From Austwickia sp. TVS 96-490-7B (GTDB lineage Bacteria; Actinomycetota; Actinomycetes; Actinomycetales; Dermatophilaceae): a stretch of 56,769 nt of DNA. Shown one piece after another: positions 17,268 through 26,104 of the stretch (positions are counted from its first letter, which is position 1; every line of letters begins with the position of its first letter). The notes under the pieces were generated by a model. It made no database searches. It worked only from the letters and a program-made list of their open reading frames with translations, and had not been told where the DNA came from. The DNA lies in assembly GCF_019331795.1 (NCBI RefSeq), contig NZ_JAHPZL010000005.1:1-56769 (forward strand). The letters run 5' to 3'. The translations under genes and the position numbers were made by a program.

Positions 17268-18265
17268 AGCGCGGACTCCTCAGCTTCGTACAACGGCAGT
17301 TGACGAGCAGGTGAGGCGTACGCCGGATCGACGCCGTCGAACAGGCTGCTGACCGATTCCCCGACGTGGATCCGGGCGATGGCCTCAGCGAACAACCGAG
17401 ACACCGACCGCACCTGCAACTCCGGAAAACCTTCCGGCCTGGGCACCGTATCAGTGGTCACGACCTCACTGATCAGCGGATGGGCCCGTAGCCGAGACAC
17501 CGCCGCCCCAGCAAACAACCCGTGAGTACACGCCACCGAAGCGTGCGGACAGCCAGCCTCGACCAACCGATCCATCAGCTCAATGATCGAACCACCCGTA
17601 GCGATTTCGTCATCCAACACGATCGCCCGCCGACCAGTCACATCCCCCACGATCGCGTCAATGACCACTGTCTCGTCATCAACACGACGCTTACTCCCCG
17701 CCGCCACCGGCAGACCCAACAGCCTGGCCAGCAACGTCGCCTGCTTCGCATTACCCAGATCCGGTGAGACCACGACATGCCCCGCAAGGTCACGGTCACG
17801 AAAATGATCAGCCAACACCCCAATAGCAGTCAGATGATCCACCGGACACGAAAAGAACCCATGGACCTGAGGGGCATGCAACGCCATGGTCAACACCCGG
17901 TTCACCCCCGCCGTCACAAGCATGTCCGCCACCAGACGCCCGCCCAACGAGATCCGAGAAGCATCCTTCTTATCCGAACGGGCATATGCGTAATGGGGGA
18001 TCACCGCCGTGATCTGAGCAGCTGACGCCCCCCGCGCCGCATCGATCATCAGCAGCAACTCCACCAGATGCTCCTGCGTAGGCGGCACCAACGGCTGCAC
18101 GATGTACACATCCCGTTGCCGACAGTTCTCCAACAACTGCGCTTGCAAACAGTCATTGCTGAACCTGGTGATGTCCACCCCTGACAACGGGACACCCAGA
18201 TGTTCACAGATATGCTGCGCCAGCGGCTCATGCGCCGAACCTGAGAAGACGATCACGTCACGCAC
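17264..18265 (-). CDS. prs: Ribose-phosphate diphosphokinase (PRPP synthetase)
   Basis: This 333-residue cytosolic enzyme makes PRPP from ribose 5-phosphate and ATP. The N-terminus VIVFSGSAH matches the substrate-binding FSG.(A)H motif. IPHYAYARSDKK is the ATP-binding flexible-loop region, VVVSPDLGNAKQA the middle signature, and IVLDDEIATGGSI the PRPP-binding loop with two acidic residues. GTG at 18265 is chosen because AAGGA lies about 8 nt upstream and the family N-terminus starts here; the 68 additional in-frame residues are not conserved. It diverges from the TetR gene. The sequence is somewhat divergent, so it may be a second paralogue rather than the housekeeping copy. Confidence 0.88.
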   Translation of the reverse strand: MRDVIVFSGSAHEPLAQHICEHLGVPLSGVDITRFSNDCLQAQLLENCRQRDVYIVQPLVPPTQEHLVELLLMIDAARGASAAQITAVIPHYAYARSDKKDASRISLGGRLVADMLVTAGVNRVLTMALHAPQVHGFFSCPVDHLTAIGVLADHFRDRDLAGHVVVSPDLGNAKQATLLARLLGLPVAAGSKRRVDDETVVIDAIVGDVTGRRAIVLDDEIATGGSIIELMDRLVEAGCPHASVACTHGLFAGAAVSRLRAHPLISEVVTTDTVPRPEGFPELQVRSVSRLFAEAIARIHVGESVSSLFDGVDPAYASPARQLPLYEAEESAL

Positions 18266-18455
18266 GGAAAGGTCCTTCAGCGAGGCGGGAAAGACATACG
18301 GCCAGCATATCGACCAGCGCCGCCACCCCACCGCCATGACGCGCAACACATCACCAGGATCTGACGCCCCGTCCACCTCAACCTCAGACGAACCATCACC
18401 CCTGTTCCAGCAGTTCGGCCCGACACGCGGTACGGTCGAACCGAGAGGAGGCACC

Positions 18456-19010
18456 ATGCCCACCACCACCCACGAGCGGATCCGAGACAGCGCCGGTCGG
18501 CTTTTCCATGAACTCGGCTACACCGGAGTGACCATCCGAGGAGTTGCCGACGACGCCGGAGTCTCACCTGCCCTGGTGATGAAGCTATTCGGCTCCAAAG
18601 CCGCCCTGTACGCCACCTGCGCACCCCAGGTCGGTCAACCCTCGACCGAAAACGTCCCCTTTGAGGAACTCGGGGTCTATCTCGTCAACCGGATCGTCGC
18701 GCGCATCCGCACCGGCGAGCAAGACCCCTGGGCCCAAGGAGTGTTCCTCACCTGGCAATCCCCGGACCCCGACGTCGAACGACGACTCTTCGCCGATCAG
18801 GTCCTCAGCCACGTACGAGCACACCTCCCCGACACCGACGAAGCCCGCCTTCGCGCAGACATCGTCGGCTGTCACCTGGTGGGACTATCCCTCGGACTAC
18901 GCACCCTCAACCTGCGCGGCGACGTCGACACCGCCGCCCAGGAACAATTCATCGACCGCTACTCCGCCCTCATCCAAGCAGTCCTCGACGGACGAGACCC
19001 AGGCAACTAA
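18456..19010 (+). CDS. TetR-family transcriptional regulator
   Basis: This 184-residue regulator has an N-terminal helix-turn-helix domain: TTTHERIRDSAGRLFHELGY then VTIRGVADDAGVSPALVMKLFGSKAALY (about residues 3-51), a typical TetR DNA-binding region. The C-terminal ligand/dimer domain resembles the actinobacterial group with a C-terminal TetR_C-like region. A strong GAGAGGAGG ribosome binding site precedes ATG 18456. It diverges from the PRPP synthetase gene across a 190-bp gap, where an operator would be expected; I could not pick out a convincing palindrome. The ligand is unknown. Confidence 0.87.
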   Translation: MPTTTHERIRDSAGRLFHELGYTGVTIRGVADDAGVSPALVMKLFGSKAALYATCAPQVGQPSTENVPFEELGVYLVNRIVARIRTGEQDPWAQGVFLTWQSPDPDVERRLFADQVLSHVRAHLPDTDEARLRADIVGCHLVGLSLGLRTLNLRGDVDTAAQEQFIDRYSALIQAVLDGRDPGN

Positions 19011-19030
19011 CCAGCACAACAACACCCCTC

Positions 19031-19090
19031 CCGGGCAGCTCGGCCCCACCCCACAGGATCACCCCTGACGGTGCCACCCGAGCTGCCCGG
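19031..19090. terminator. Convergent terminator hairpin
   Basis: CCGGGCAGCTCGG (19031-19043) pairs exactly with its complement at 19078-19090, a 13-bp stem with a 34-nt loop. It sits between the TetR gene (+) and the methyltransferase gene (-), the right arm inside the last codons of the latter. Confidence 0.5.
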
Positions 19091-19787
19091 ACCAATTCCG
19101 CCACCGAGACCACAACCCCGGCTCCACCACCGACTCCTCACTACGCCGATGCACCGACACGACGTACGTCGACGACGCAGCGAACTCCTCGCCAGACCAC
19201 CCACCACACCGCTGCTCCTCCACCAACCCAGCCGCAGCACACGCCGCCCGATACTCCTCCCACGACGTCACCGGCAGCCCCTCAGGCAAATCCGAAGGAT
19301 CAATCCCAAAACCCGCCACCACCCACCCACCACGCTTCGTCACCGCACTCACCTGAGACATCACCGCAGACAACGTCCCCTCCGCCAGATACGGCACCAC
19401 ATTCCCCGCCAACACCACCACATCAAAACCCCCACCAACCAACGCCTGCGGCATATCCAGACACGCCAGATCCGAGAGCCAAAACGGCACCGAAGGCACC
19501 GCCTCCGCCGCCACCCGCAACATCGACAGATCCGCATCCACCCCCACCACCGGATGACCCCAACCAGCTAAAACAGCCGCCACCCGCCCCGTCCCACACC
19601 CGGCATCCAACACCCGACCCACCGGCGCCAACTCATGCACCCACCGCGCCTCAGCATCCGGATCACGCCCCGCACGCCGAGCCTGCTCAGCAGCCACCGC
19701 AATACGCTCCGCATAAGCAGGACCAGCCTCACCACCCATCGCCGCAGACCACCGGGTCAAGATAGGTTCAGGCGTCGCACCAATCAT
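19059..19787 (-). CDS. Class I SAM-dependent methyltransferase
   Basis: This protein of about 242 residues has a Rossmann methyltransferase core: motif I RVLDAGCGTGRVAAVLA, acidic end of beta-2 VVGVDADLSML, and motif IV region FDVVVLAGNVVPYL. The substrate is unknown. ATG at 19787 is chosen because TAGAGT lies 7 nt upstream on the coding strand; this start overlaps, on the opposite strand, the region leading into dop. The gene lies in a tract whose plus strand is extremely C-rich, so this minus-strand gene uses GT-rich codons, the opposite of its neighbours. Confidence 0.8.
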   Translation of the reverse strand: MIGATPEPILTRWSAAMGGEAGPAYAERIAVAAEQARRAGRDPDAEARWVHELAPVGRVLDAGCGTGRVAAVLAGWGHPVVGVDADLSMLRVAAEAVPSVPFWLSDLACLDMPQALVGGGFDVVVLAGNVVPYLAEGTLSAVMSQVSAVTKRGGWVVAGFGIDPSDLPEGLPVTSWEEYRAACAAAGLVEEQRCGGWSGEEFAASSTYVVSVHRRSEESVVEPGLWSRWRNWSGQLGWHRQG

Positions 19788-19794
19788 GGCCGCC

Positions 19795-19823
19795 ACTCTA
19801 AACGCCCCCCACATGCGTAGGCT
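19795..19823. promoter_or_regulatory. Back-to-back -10 boxes for the methyltransferase gene and dop
   Basis: TAGAGT on the minus strand (19795-19800) and TAGGCT on the plus strand (19818-19823) lie 17 bp apart, each 7 nt before its own ATG (19787 and 19831). The two genes would be transcribed divergently and without leaders. Confidence 0.4.
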
Positions 19824-19830
19824 GCCCGAC

Positions 19831-21399
19831 ATGAGCGTGCAGCGAATCATGGGCACCGAGACCGAATACGGCATCAGCGTCCCCGGACAACCCCACGCCA
19901 ACCCCATCACCACATCCGGCCAAGTCATCCAGGCCTACGCCCTCGCACACGGCCACCACCACCTCACCCACCACTGGGACTACACCGACGAAACACCCCT
20001 CGCCGACGCCCGCGGATGGCACCACGACCGCACCACCGCCCACCCCAGCCAACTCACCCACGAATGGGCCGACGACCCCACCGTCACCAACATCGTCCTC
20101 ACCAACGGCGCTCGCTTGTACGTCGATCACGCTCACCCTGAATACAGCGCACCCGAAGTGACGACCCCCCGTGATGCGCTGATCTGGGATCGTGCCGGTG
20201 AGCTCATCATGGCGGAAGCATGCCGGTATCTTGACGAATCGTCTGCCGACCATATCGATGACGGCTCCCGCCGCACGCCACCTGTCACTTTGTACAAGAA
20301 CAACACCGACGGCAAAGGTGCCTCATACGGCTATCACGAAAACTATCTCGTCAGCCGGGCTACTCCTTTTGACCGGATCGTCACCGATCTCACGCCTTTC
20401 CTCGTCGCTCGCCCCCTGATCTGTGGTGCGGGCCGGGTCGGTATCGGGCAGCGATCGGAAACCCCGGGCTATCAAATCTCTGCACGGGCCGATTTCTTCG
20501 AAACCAGGGTCGGACTTGAAACCACGTTTCGGCGGCCTCTGATCAACACTCGCGATGAACCGCACGCCACCCCGGGGCGCTACCGCCGACTGCATCTCAT
20601 CAACGGTGATGCCACCTTTGCCGATGTTGCTGGTCTCCTCAAGACCGGCACCACCAGCCTCGTTCTGGGACTGATTGAGGCTGGCGGGCTTCCGGCGTAC
20701 GGACTCGACCCCGATGACATCACCCCTGCCGATCCGGTGGCCGCTCATCACGCTCTGTCTCACGACCCCACGCTGCAGACGAGTTTCACCACCATGACCG
20801 GCCGCACGCTCACCGGTCTTCACCTGCAGTGGACCTATCTGCACCTAGTTCACAGTCACCTAGCTCGCACTGGCGGCACGGACATTGACGCTGATACGGC
20901 TGAGGTTCTGCTCCATTGGGAGGATCTCCTCACGCGCCTCGAACGCGACCCCCTGAGCGCTGCAGCCCAACTCGATTGGGTCGCCAAGTGGGCGCTCCTC
21001 CAGGGGTACCGTGACCGTGACGGTGTGAGTTGGTCTGATCCTCAACTGGCCGCTATCGACCTTCAATGGTCCGATATCCGCCCTGGCAAAGGCATCGCTC
21101 GTCGCCTCGAAAGCCGCGGTCATCTTGAACGCCTCACCACCGCGGACGACGTACAAGCAGCGGTGACGTCACCGCCCACTGACACTCGGGCCTGGTTCCG
21201 TGGGGAGTGCCTCCGTCGTTACGGTCCGCACATTATGGCCGCGTCGTGGGACAGCATCGTGGTGGATCTGCCCGGTCGGGAGGCCTTGCATCGCATCCCG
21301 ATGCTTGAACCTCGCCGGGGGACCCGCGCGCAGACCGAAGCCCTGCTCGATCGCTGCCCCGATGTTGCCACTCTGCTTGACGAGCTGACCCGCAGCTGA
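19831..21399 (+). CDS. dop: Pup deamidase/depupylase Dop
   Basis: This 522-residue enzyme converts the C-terminal Gln of Pup to Glu and removes Pup from substrates. It starts SVQRIMGTETEYGIS, the glutamine synthetase-like fold entry shared by Dop and PafA, and has the Dop-specific Gly/Asn-rich loop (PGQPHANPITTSG). The ATP/Mg motifs VDHAHPEYSAPE and TLYKNNTDGKGASYGYHENYL are present. ATG 19831 has TAGGCT 7 nt upstream; an in-frame ATG at 19786 would add 15 unconserved residues. Base composition changes abruptly near 20110: before it the coding strand is very C-rich and G-poor, after it balanced. Confidence 0.95.
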   Translation: MSVQRIMGTETEYGISVPGQPHANPITTSGQVIQAYALAHGHHHLTHHWDYTDETPLADARGWHHDRTTAHPSQLTHEWADDPTVTNIVLTNGARLYVDHAHPEYSAPEVTTPRDALIWDRAGELIMAEACRYLDESSADHIDDGSRRTPPVTLYKNNTDGKGASYGYHENYLVSRATPFDRIVTDLTPFLVARPLICGAGRVGIGQRSETPGYQISARADFFETRVGLETTFRRPLINTRDEPHATPGRYRRLHLINGDATFADVAGLLKTGTTSLVLGLIEAGGLPAYGLDPDDITPADPVAAHHALSHDPTLQTSFTTMTGRTLTGLHLQWTYLHLVHSHLARTGGTDIDADTAEVLLHWEDLLTRLERDPLSAAAQLDWVAKWALLQGYRDRDGVSWSDPQLAAIDLQWSDIRPGKGIARRLESRGHLERLTTADDVQAAVTSPPTDTRAWFRGECLRRYGPHIMAASWDSIVVDLPGREALHRIPMLEPRRGTRAQTEALLDRCPDVATLLDELTRS

Positions 21400-21463
21400 T
21401 CGACCTGCCGACCTGGAGTGCACCGTCTTTGGAATGACGCAGCAAGCAATCAGGATTCGGTGA

Positions 21464-21491
21464 TTGTGACAGCTGGTACCACGATTAGGCT
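21464..21491 (+). promoter_or_regulatory. Probable promoter of the pup-prcB-prcA operon
   Basis: TTGTGA (21464-21469) and TAGGCT (21486-21491) are separated by 16 bp, a good actinobacterial promoter match. It lies between dop and pup and would give a leader of about 50 nt with a GAGGAGG ribosome binding site. Confidence 0.5.
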
Positions 21492-21551
21492 GGTGAGCAG
21501 CCCCGGTGCGCCGGTGGTGCGTGGCGCGGTGTCGACGAGGAGGACGATGTG

Positions 21552-21758
21552 ATGGCTGGGCAGGAGCAGATACGCCCGTCGCAGGGCCAGCTGACGGCGG
21601 AGGGGCCAGGTGGTCCGGAGGGTACGTCGGCGCAGATCGCGGCTCGTAAAGCGTCATTAGATGCGGACATCGATGCGGTGTTGGCTGATATTGATGAGGT
21701 GCTAGAGGCGAACGCGGAGGAGTTTGTCCGTGGGTTCGTGCAGAAGGGCGGTCAGTGA
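21552..21758 (+). CDS. pup: Prokaryotic ubiquitin-like protein Pup
   Basis: This 68-residue, largely disordered modifier is attached to lysines of target proteins. The sequence has the conserved helix region DADIDAVLADIDEVLEANAEEFVRGFVQKGGQ and ends in GGQ, so Dop must deamidate the last residue before PafA can ligate it. ATG 21552 follows GAGGAGG by 8 nt; a GTG at 21549 is an alternative. The stop overlaps the prcB GTG (GTGA), so translation is coupled to the proteasome subunits. Confidence 0.97.
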   Translation: MAGQEQIRPSQGQLTAEGPGGPEGTSAQIAARKASLDADIDAVLADIDEVLEANAEEFVRGFVQKGGQ

Positions 21759-22678
21759 CAGTGTGGGAACTGGGCGCAGCGTCCGGTGGAGCTGCTGATC
21801 GGGCTGGTGGGTCAGGTAGGCGTGCTGGCTCCGGGTGGGGGAGCGCGGGATTCGACCCCAGGGTCTTGTCGGCGTCGACATCGTCGTTCATGGAGTTGGT
21901 CGGGCAGTGCGCGCCGGAGTTGTTGCCATCCTGGGGTGGCGGGTCGATCCCGGCTGGTCCAGGGGGTCTTTCGGTGTCGGTGCCGCACGGTACGACGATC
22001 GTGGCGGTGCGGCACGCCGATGGGGTGGTGATGGCCGGTGACCGTCGGGCGACGGCAGGAAATTTGATTGCCAACCGGACCATCGACAAGGTCTTCGTCG
22101 CGGATGCGACGTCGCTGGTGGGGATCGCCGGGGTGGCGGGGATGGCTACGGAGCTGGTCGCCCTGTTCCAGGTGGAGTTGGAGCATTACGAGAAGATCGA
22201 AGGTGCGCCGCTGTCGTTGGAGGGGCGGGCGAATCGGTTACGCACGATGATTCGGGGCAATTTGAGCTTGGCGTTGCAGGGGTTGCCGGTGGTGCCCTTG
22301 TTTGCCGGTTTCGATGGGCATCAGGGGCGGATCTTCTCCTACGACGTGGCGGGTGGGTGTTATGAGGAGCATGATCACGCCGGGGTGGGATCTGGGTCGT
22401 TGTTTGCGCGGGGGGCGTTGAAAAAATTGTGGCGCCCAGATCTGGGGGCGCGGGAGGCGTTACGGATCGCGGTGGAAGCGTTGTATGACGCGGCCGATGA
22501 CGACACGGGTACGGGTGGACCGGACCTCGCGCGCCGGATTTGGCCGACGTGCGGGGTGGCGGATGCCTCCGGGGCTCGGATGGTCGGTGATGAGGAGATC
22601 GCCGAATTGGTGACGGAGTTGGTCGATGACCGACGTGGCGATCCTGGCGGTTCTCGTCGTGGAGGTGAGTGGCGGTGA
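21755..22678 (+). CDS. prcB: Proteasome beta subunit PrcB
   Basis: This 307-residue catalytic 20S subunit carries a propeptide of about 77 residues that is cut before the nucleophilic threonine in PHG|TTIVAV. The mature N-terminus TTIVAVRHADGVVMAGDRRATAGN shows the catalytic Thr1, Asp17-type and Lys33-type regions (DRRATAGNLIANRTIDKVF). The first 70 residues are Gly/Ser-rich, as usual for actinobacterial propeptides. The GTG start overlaps pup; the 3' end overlaps prcA. The coding strand is G-rich, unlike the C-rich tract before dop. Confidence 0.96.
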   Translation: MTVWELGAASGGAADRAGGSGRRAGSGWGSAGFDPRVLSASTSSFMELVGQCAPELLPSWGGGSIPAGPGGLSVSVPHGTTIVAVRHADGVVMAGDRRATAGNLIANRTIDKVFVADATSLVGIAGVAGMATELVALFQVELEHYEKIEGAPLSLEGRANRLRTMIRGNLSLALQGLPVVPLFAGFDGHQGRIFSYDVAGGCYEEHDHAGVGSGSLFARGALKKLWRPDLGAREALRIAVEALYDAADDDTGTGGPDLARRIWPTCGVADASGARMVGDEEIAELVTELVDDRRGDPGGSRRGGEWR

Positions 22679-23397
22679 ATATGGGTTTTTATGTGTCGCC
22701 GGAGCAGTTAACGAAGGACCGGGCCGAGTTTGCTCGGAAGGGTATTGCGCGAGGGCGGTCTGTGGTGGTGGCCAGCTGTGCGGAGGGAGTGCTTTTCATC
22801 GCCGAGAATCCGAGTCCGAGTTTGCATAAAGTCGCGGAAATCCACGACCGGATCGGTTTCGCGGGGGTGGGCAAGTATCACGAATTCGAGACTTTGCGGG
22901 TCGCGGGAATCCGGTACGCCGATATGCGAGGTTATGCCTATGACCGGGCTGATGTGACGGCGCGGGCATTGGCGGGAGCATATGCTCAGACGCTGGGGGC
23001 GACGTTCACTCAGGATTCGAAGCCATTCGAGGTGGAGATCCTGGTGGCTCAGGTGGGTTCGTCGCCGTCATCCGATGAGATCTACCGGGTGTCCTATGAC
23101 GGGTCGGTCTCTGACGAGCCGGGTTGTGCGGTGGCTGGGGGAGCGGCGGAGCATGTTGCGGCCCGGCTGCGCAGTGACCTGGTGTCAGGTGCTCCGTTAA
23201 CAGAGGTCGTGGCGGCGGCTGCAGCGGCATTACGCCGGGAGGATGTCCCACCGGCGCGCTTGGAGGCCGCCTTATTGGATCGGTCTCGGCCTCGACGGAC
23301 CTTTCGACGGTTGGGGGAGGCGGACCTGCCTGATCTGCGACCTCGAAGTACGAATCCCCAAACTCAGCACCCGGATCACACCCGCCGGGATGGGTGA
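22675..23397 (+). CDS. prcA: Proteasome alpha subunit PrcA
   Basis: This protein of about 240 residues forms the outer rings and gate of the 20S proteasome. The N-terminus FYVSPEQLTKDRAEFARKGIARGRSVVV matches actinobacterial alpha subunits, followed by IHDRIGFAGVGKYHEFETLR and the tail rich in Arg/Pro. GTG 22675 overlaps the prcB stop and is 9 nt from GGAGG; GTG 22669 is an alternative but is too close to it. The C-terminal 40 residues are a disordered extension of the type that varies between species. Confidence 0.95.
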   Translation: MNMGFYVSPEQLTKDRAEFARKGIARGRSVVVASCAEGVLFIAENPSPSLHKVAEIHDRIGFAGVGKYHEFETLRVAGIRYADMRGYAYDRADVTARALAGAYAQTLGATFTQDSKPFEVEILVAQVGSSPSSDEIYRVSYDGSVSDEPGCAVAGGAAEHVAARLRSDLVSGAPLTEVVAAAAAALRREDVPPARLEAALLDRSRPRRTFRRLGEADLPDLRPRSTNPQTQHPDHTRRDG

Positions 23398-23427
23398 GGT
23401 TCGGCTGAGTCGGCAGGAGGAGGCGGG

Positions 23428-24804
23428 ATGGACCGGCGGATCATGGGGATCGAGACGGAATACGGGGTGACCTGCGCCTTAGCGTCCGGGAAGGCGCTGA
23501 CACCGGACGAGGTGGCCCGCTACTTGTTTGCCGATGTTGTGGCTCAGAACCGGTCAAGCAATGTCTTCCTGCCCAATGGTGGGCGGTTGTATCTGGATGT
23601 GGGGAATCATCCGGAGTATGCGACAGCGGAGTGTGACTCCTTGCCTGATCTGTTGGCGCAAGAACGCGCGGGCACCGCGGTCATGCAGGATCTGGTCGAT
23701 CAAGCGCAGCGACGGATGTCTGAGGACGGCGTATCTGGTCAGGTGTTCTTGTTGAAAAATAACGTCGACTCGGTGGGAAACGCTTTTGGGTGTCACGAGA
23801 ATTATTTAGTGTCGCGCGCGACAGACCTGACGGTGTTGACGAACGTGTTGGTGCCGTTCTTAGTGACTCGACAGATCATCTGTGGAGCGGGTCGGATTGT
23901 GCCGCGTCGGGATGGGTCGGCATTTTTTGCGGTGTCGCAGCGGGCGGAGTTGACCTGGGAGGGCGCGTCGAGTGCGACCACTCGAAGCCGTCCGATGATC
24001 AACACTCGGGACGAGCCACACGCGGAGGCGGCGCGATTCCGCCGGTTGCATGTCATCGTGGGTGATTCGTCCATGGCTGAATCAAGCACGATGGTGAAGG
24101 TCGCCGCGATGGATCTGGTGCTGCGGGCGTTGGAAGCGGGGGCGTCGGTGCCATCGTTGATGCCTGCTCAGATCTCTGGGGCGATTCGGGCGGTGTCGAC
24201 AGATCTGTCTGGGCGGGGGATGTACCGCACGGTGGAAGGCCGTTCGGTCACGGCGCTAGAGGTGCAACGGATCTACCACGCGATGGTGGCGGATCATCTG
24301 GCCGCGTGTGGTCCGGCCCGACCCTGGGACCACGAAGCGGTGACCTTATGGGGAGACATTGTGTCTGCCTTGGAGCAAGACGAGCCGTTGCGGGTCGCGG
24401 CCCATGTCGACTGGATCGCTAAATGGGCATTGTTGTCGCGGCAGGCGGAGCGCTATGACCTGACATGGGAAGACGCCCGGTTGCGACAGCTTGATGTGCT
24501 TTATCACGACATCAACCCGGCACGGGGTCTCGCGGCGAAGTTGGAAGCGTCGGGGGTGTTGCAGCGGTGGACGTCCGCGGAGCAGGTCACAGATGCCGTA
24601 CGCCGTCCGCCGCAGACAACTCGAGCTGCGTTGCGAGGGGCATTTTTGTCTGCAGCGCACCATTTCCGACGTGAGGTGACGGCTGACTGGACGCATCTTC
24701 GGTGGGAGGGCGGATCAGAACGCAGTGTGGTCTGTCAGGACCCATTTGCGTCGTCAGATTCGCGCGTGGATGAGCTGATTCAGCTGATGGAGCGAGTCCG
24801 GTGA
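23428..24804 (+). CDS. pafA: Pup-protein ligase PafA
   Basis: This 458-residue ligase joins the deamidated Pup C-terminus to lysines through a phosphorylated intermediate. The start MDRRIMGIETEYGVTCA and the motifs LYLDVGNHPEYATAE (containing the catalytic Asp) and FLLKNNVDSVGNAFGCHENYL define the glutamine synthetase-like active site. It lacks the Dop-type insertion loop. A strong AGGAGGAGG ribosome binding site precedes ATG 23428, 30 bp after prcA. Confidence 0.97.
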   Translation: MDRRIMGIETEYGVTCALASGKALTPDEVARYLFADVVAQNRSSNVFLPNGGRLYLDVGNHPEYATAECDSLPDLLAQERAGTAVMQDLVDQAQRRMSEDGVSGQVFLLKNNVDSVGNAFGCHENYLVSRATDLTVLTNVLVPFLVTRQIICGAGRIVPRRDGSAFFAVSQRAELTWEGASSATTRSRPMINTRDEPHAEAARFRRLHVIVGDSSMAESSTMVKVAAMDLVLRALEAGASVPSLMPAQISGAIRAVSTDLSGRGMYRTVEGRSVTALEVQRIYHAMVADHLAACGPARPWDHEAVTLWGDIVSALEQDEPLRVAAHVDWIAKWALLSRQAERYDLTWEDARLRQLDVLYHDINPARGLAAKLEASGVLQRWTSAEQVTDAVRRPPQTTRAALRGAFLSAAHHFRREVTADWTHLRWEGGSERSVVCQDPFASSDSRVDELIQLMERVR

Positions 24805-24949
24805 TCTGATCTACCCGGGCTGTGACAGCCCTTGGCGGCTGAAAATGGGCGTGCTGCAGCTGGAGTGGTGATGGTGCCGAGGACTATGAGGGGTCCTGGG
24901 CGGGGTTAGTCTGGACCGACATCCGCTCCGCGAAGAAAGTCGGCCTCTC

Positions 24950-25939
24950 GTGCGTTCTCTGTCGCTGCGCCTTGCCAGCCTCGTCGTCCTGCCTGCTGTG
25001 TTGCTCACGGGGTGCGCAGATAACCCATCGGACACGTTGCCCGCGGCGTCATCGTCCTCCGGTGTGTCTGACAACGTTGACTCGCTGTCCCTCACTCCCG
25101 GGAAGGACGACAAGACTCCACCGACGTTGAACATCGCGCAGAAGCCGTTCAAGGTCGCCAAGCCAGTGTCGAAGGAAATCAAGAACGGCACGGGCGAGGC
25201 GATCGGCGACCACGCGGTGCTGGAGGCGAAACATGTCATCTTCTCCGGCAAGGACGGCGCGGTGATCAACTCGTCGTACGGAGACACCCCGTCCACGTTG
25301 CGGGTGGGGGATGCGGACACGCCGCCATTCTTCACTGACGCGGTCAAGGGCAAAAAAATCGGCTGCCAGGTGATGGTCGCGGTCCCGGCGAAAGATACCT
25401 TGAGCGAGCAGCAGCTCCCCAAGGGGTTGACGTTGGATGACACGGTGGTCTTTGTGATTGACGTGGTGGGGAGCCGTCCGTACCTAGAGAAAGCCGAAGG
25501 TACGCCGGTGCCGCCGAAGGCTGGGTTGCCGACGGCCGAGGTGCCAGACGACATGAAACAGCCTGCCAAGATTTCGGTGCCTTCGCCGACACCGATCAAG
25601 GAGACGGTGACCCAGCCGCTGATCGCGGGTAAGGGCAAGAAAATTGAGAAGGGTCAGCACATCCGGATCCGCTACACCGGGGTGACCTGGCGGGAGCCGG
25701 GCAAGCCGTTCGACTACTCAGGTAAGGCTGGTCCGGGCTATGCGGAATTCCCGATCGGTGCCGGTCAGCTGATCAAGGCGTGGGACGAAGGCATTGTCGG
25801 TCAGACCGTGGGGTCACGGCTGCTGCTGGTGGTGCAGCCTGCTGACGGGTATGGCGCGAAGGGCGGAGCCAACGGCGCCATCAAGGGCGACGACGTGTTG
25901 ATCTTCGTGGTGGATGTCTTGGACGCAGGGAAAAACTGA
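24950..25939 (+). CDS. Lipoprotein with two FKBP-type peptidyl-prolyl isomerase domains
   Basis: This 329-residue exported protein begins with a lipoprotein signal and lipobox LLTGC (Cys22). It contains a degenerate FKBP-like domain at about 60-170 and a well-conserved FKBP domain at about 215-329 (GQHIRIRYTGVTW, GQLIKAWDEGIVGQTVGSRLLLVV, GYGAKGG, LIFVVDVLDA). It probably catalyses prolyl isomerisation of exported proteins at the membrane. GTG 24950 is preceded by AAGAAAG. A TAGTCT box near 24908 may be its promoter. A Pro-rich linker joins the domains. Confidence 0.87.
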   Translation: MRSLSLRLASLVVLPAVLLTGCADNPSDTLPAASSSSGVSDNVDSLSLTPGKDDKTPPTLNIAQKPFKVAKPVSKEIKNGTGEAIGDHAVLEAKHVIFSGKDGAVINSSYGDTPSTLRVGDADTPPFFTDAVKGKKIGCQVMVAVPAKDTLSEQQLPKGLTLDDTVVFVIDVVGSRPYLEKAEGTPVPPKAGLPTAEVPDDMKQPAKISVPSPTPIKETVTQPLIAGKGKKIEKGQHIRIRYTGVTWREPGKPFDYSGKAGPGYAEFPIGAGQLIKAWDEGIVGQTVGSRLLLVVQPADGYGAKGGANGAIKGDDVLIFVVDVLDAGKN

Positions 25940-25953
25940 TCCTTACGCTAGGT

Positions 25954-25990
25954 CGGGGCTGGCTTTCTTCGGTGGGAGGAGCCAGCCCCG
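25954..25990. terminator. Terminator hairpin after the FKBP lipoprotein gene
   Basis: CGGGGCTGGCT (25954-25964) pairs perfectly with AGCCAGCCCCG (25980-25990) around a 15-nt loop, just after the stop at 25939. Confidence 0.65.
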
Positions 25991-26104
25991 TCGTTCTGTG
26001 AGCGCCCAGCGGGCAGCTGCGGTTCTGGCGGTGTCGTCGCCAGGCTGAGGTGCTGGGTAGGCTCTGGGTGTTGACCGTTGAATTGACGAAGGATGTTGCG
26101 CGAC

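Noticed and set aside
24811-25638. 275-codon minus-strand open frame over the FKBP lipoprotein gene
   Set aside because: Antisense shadow; the plus-strand FKBP domains are clear.
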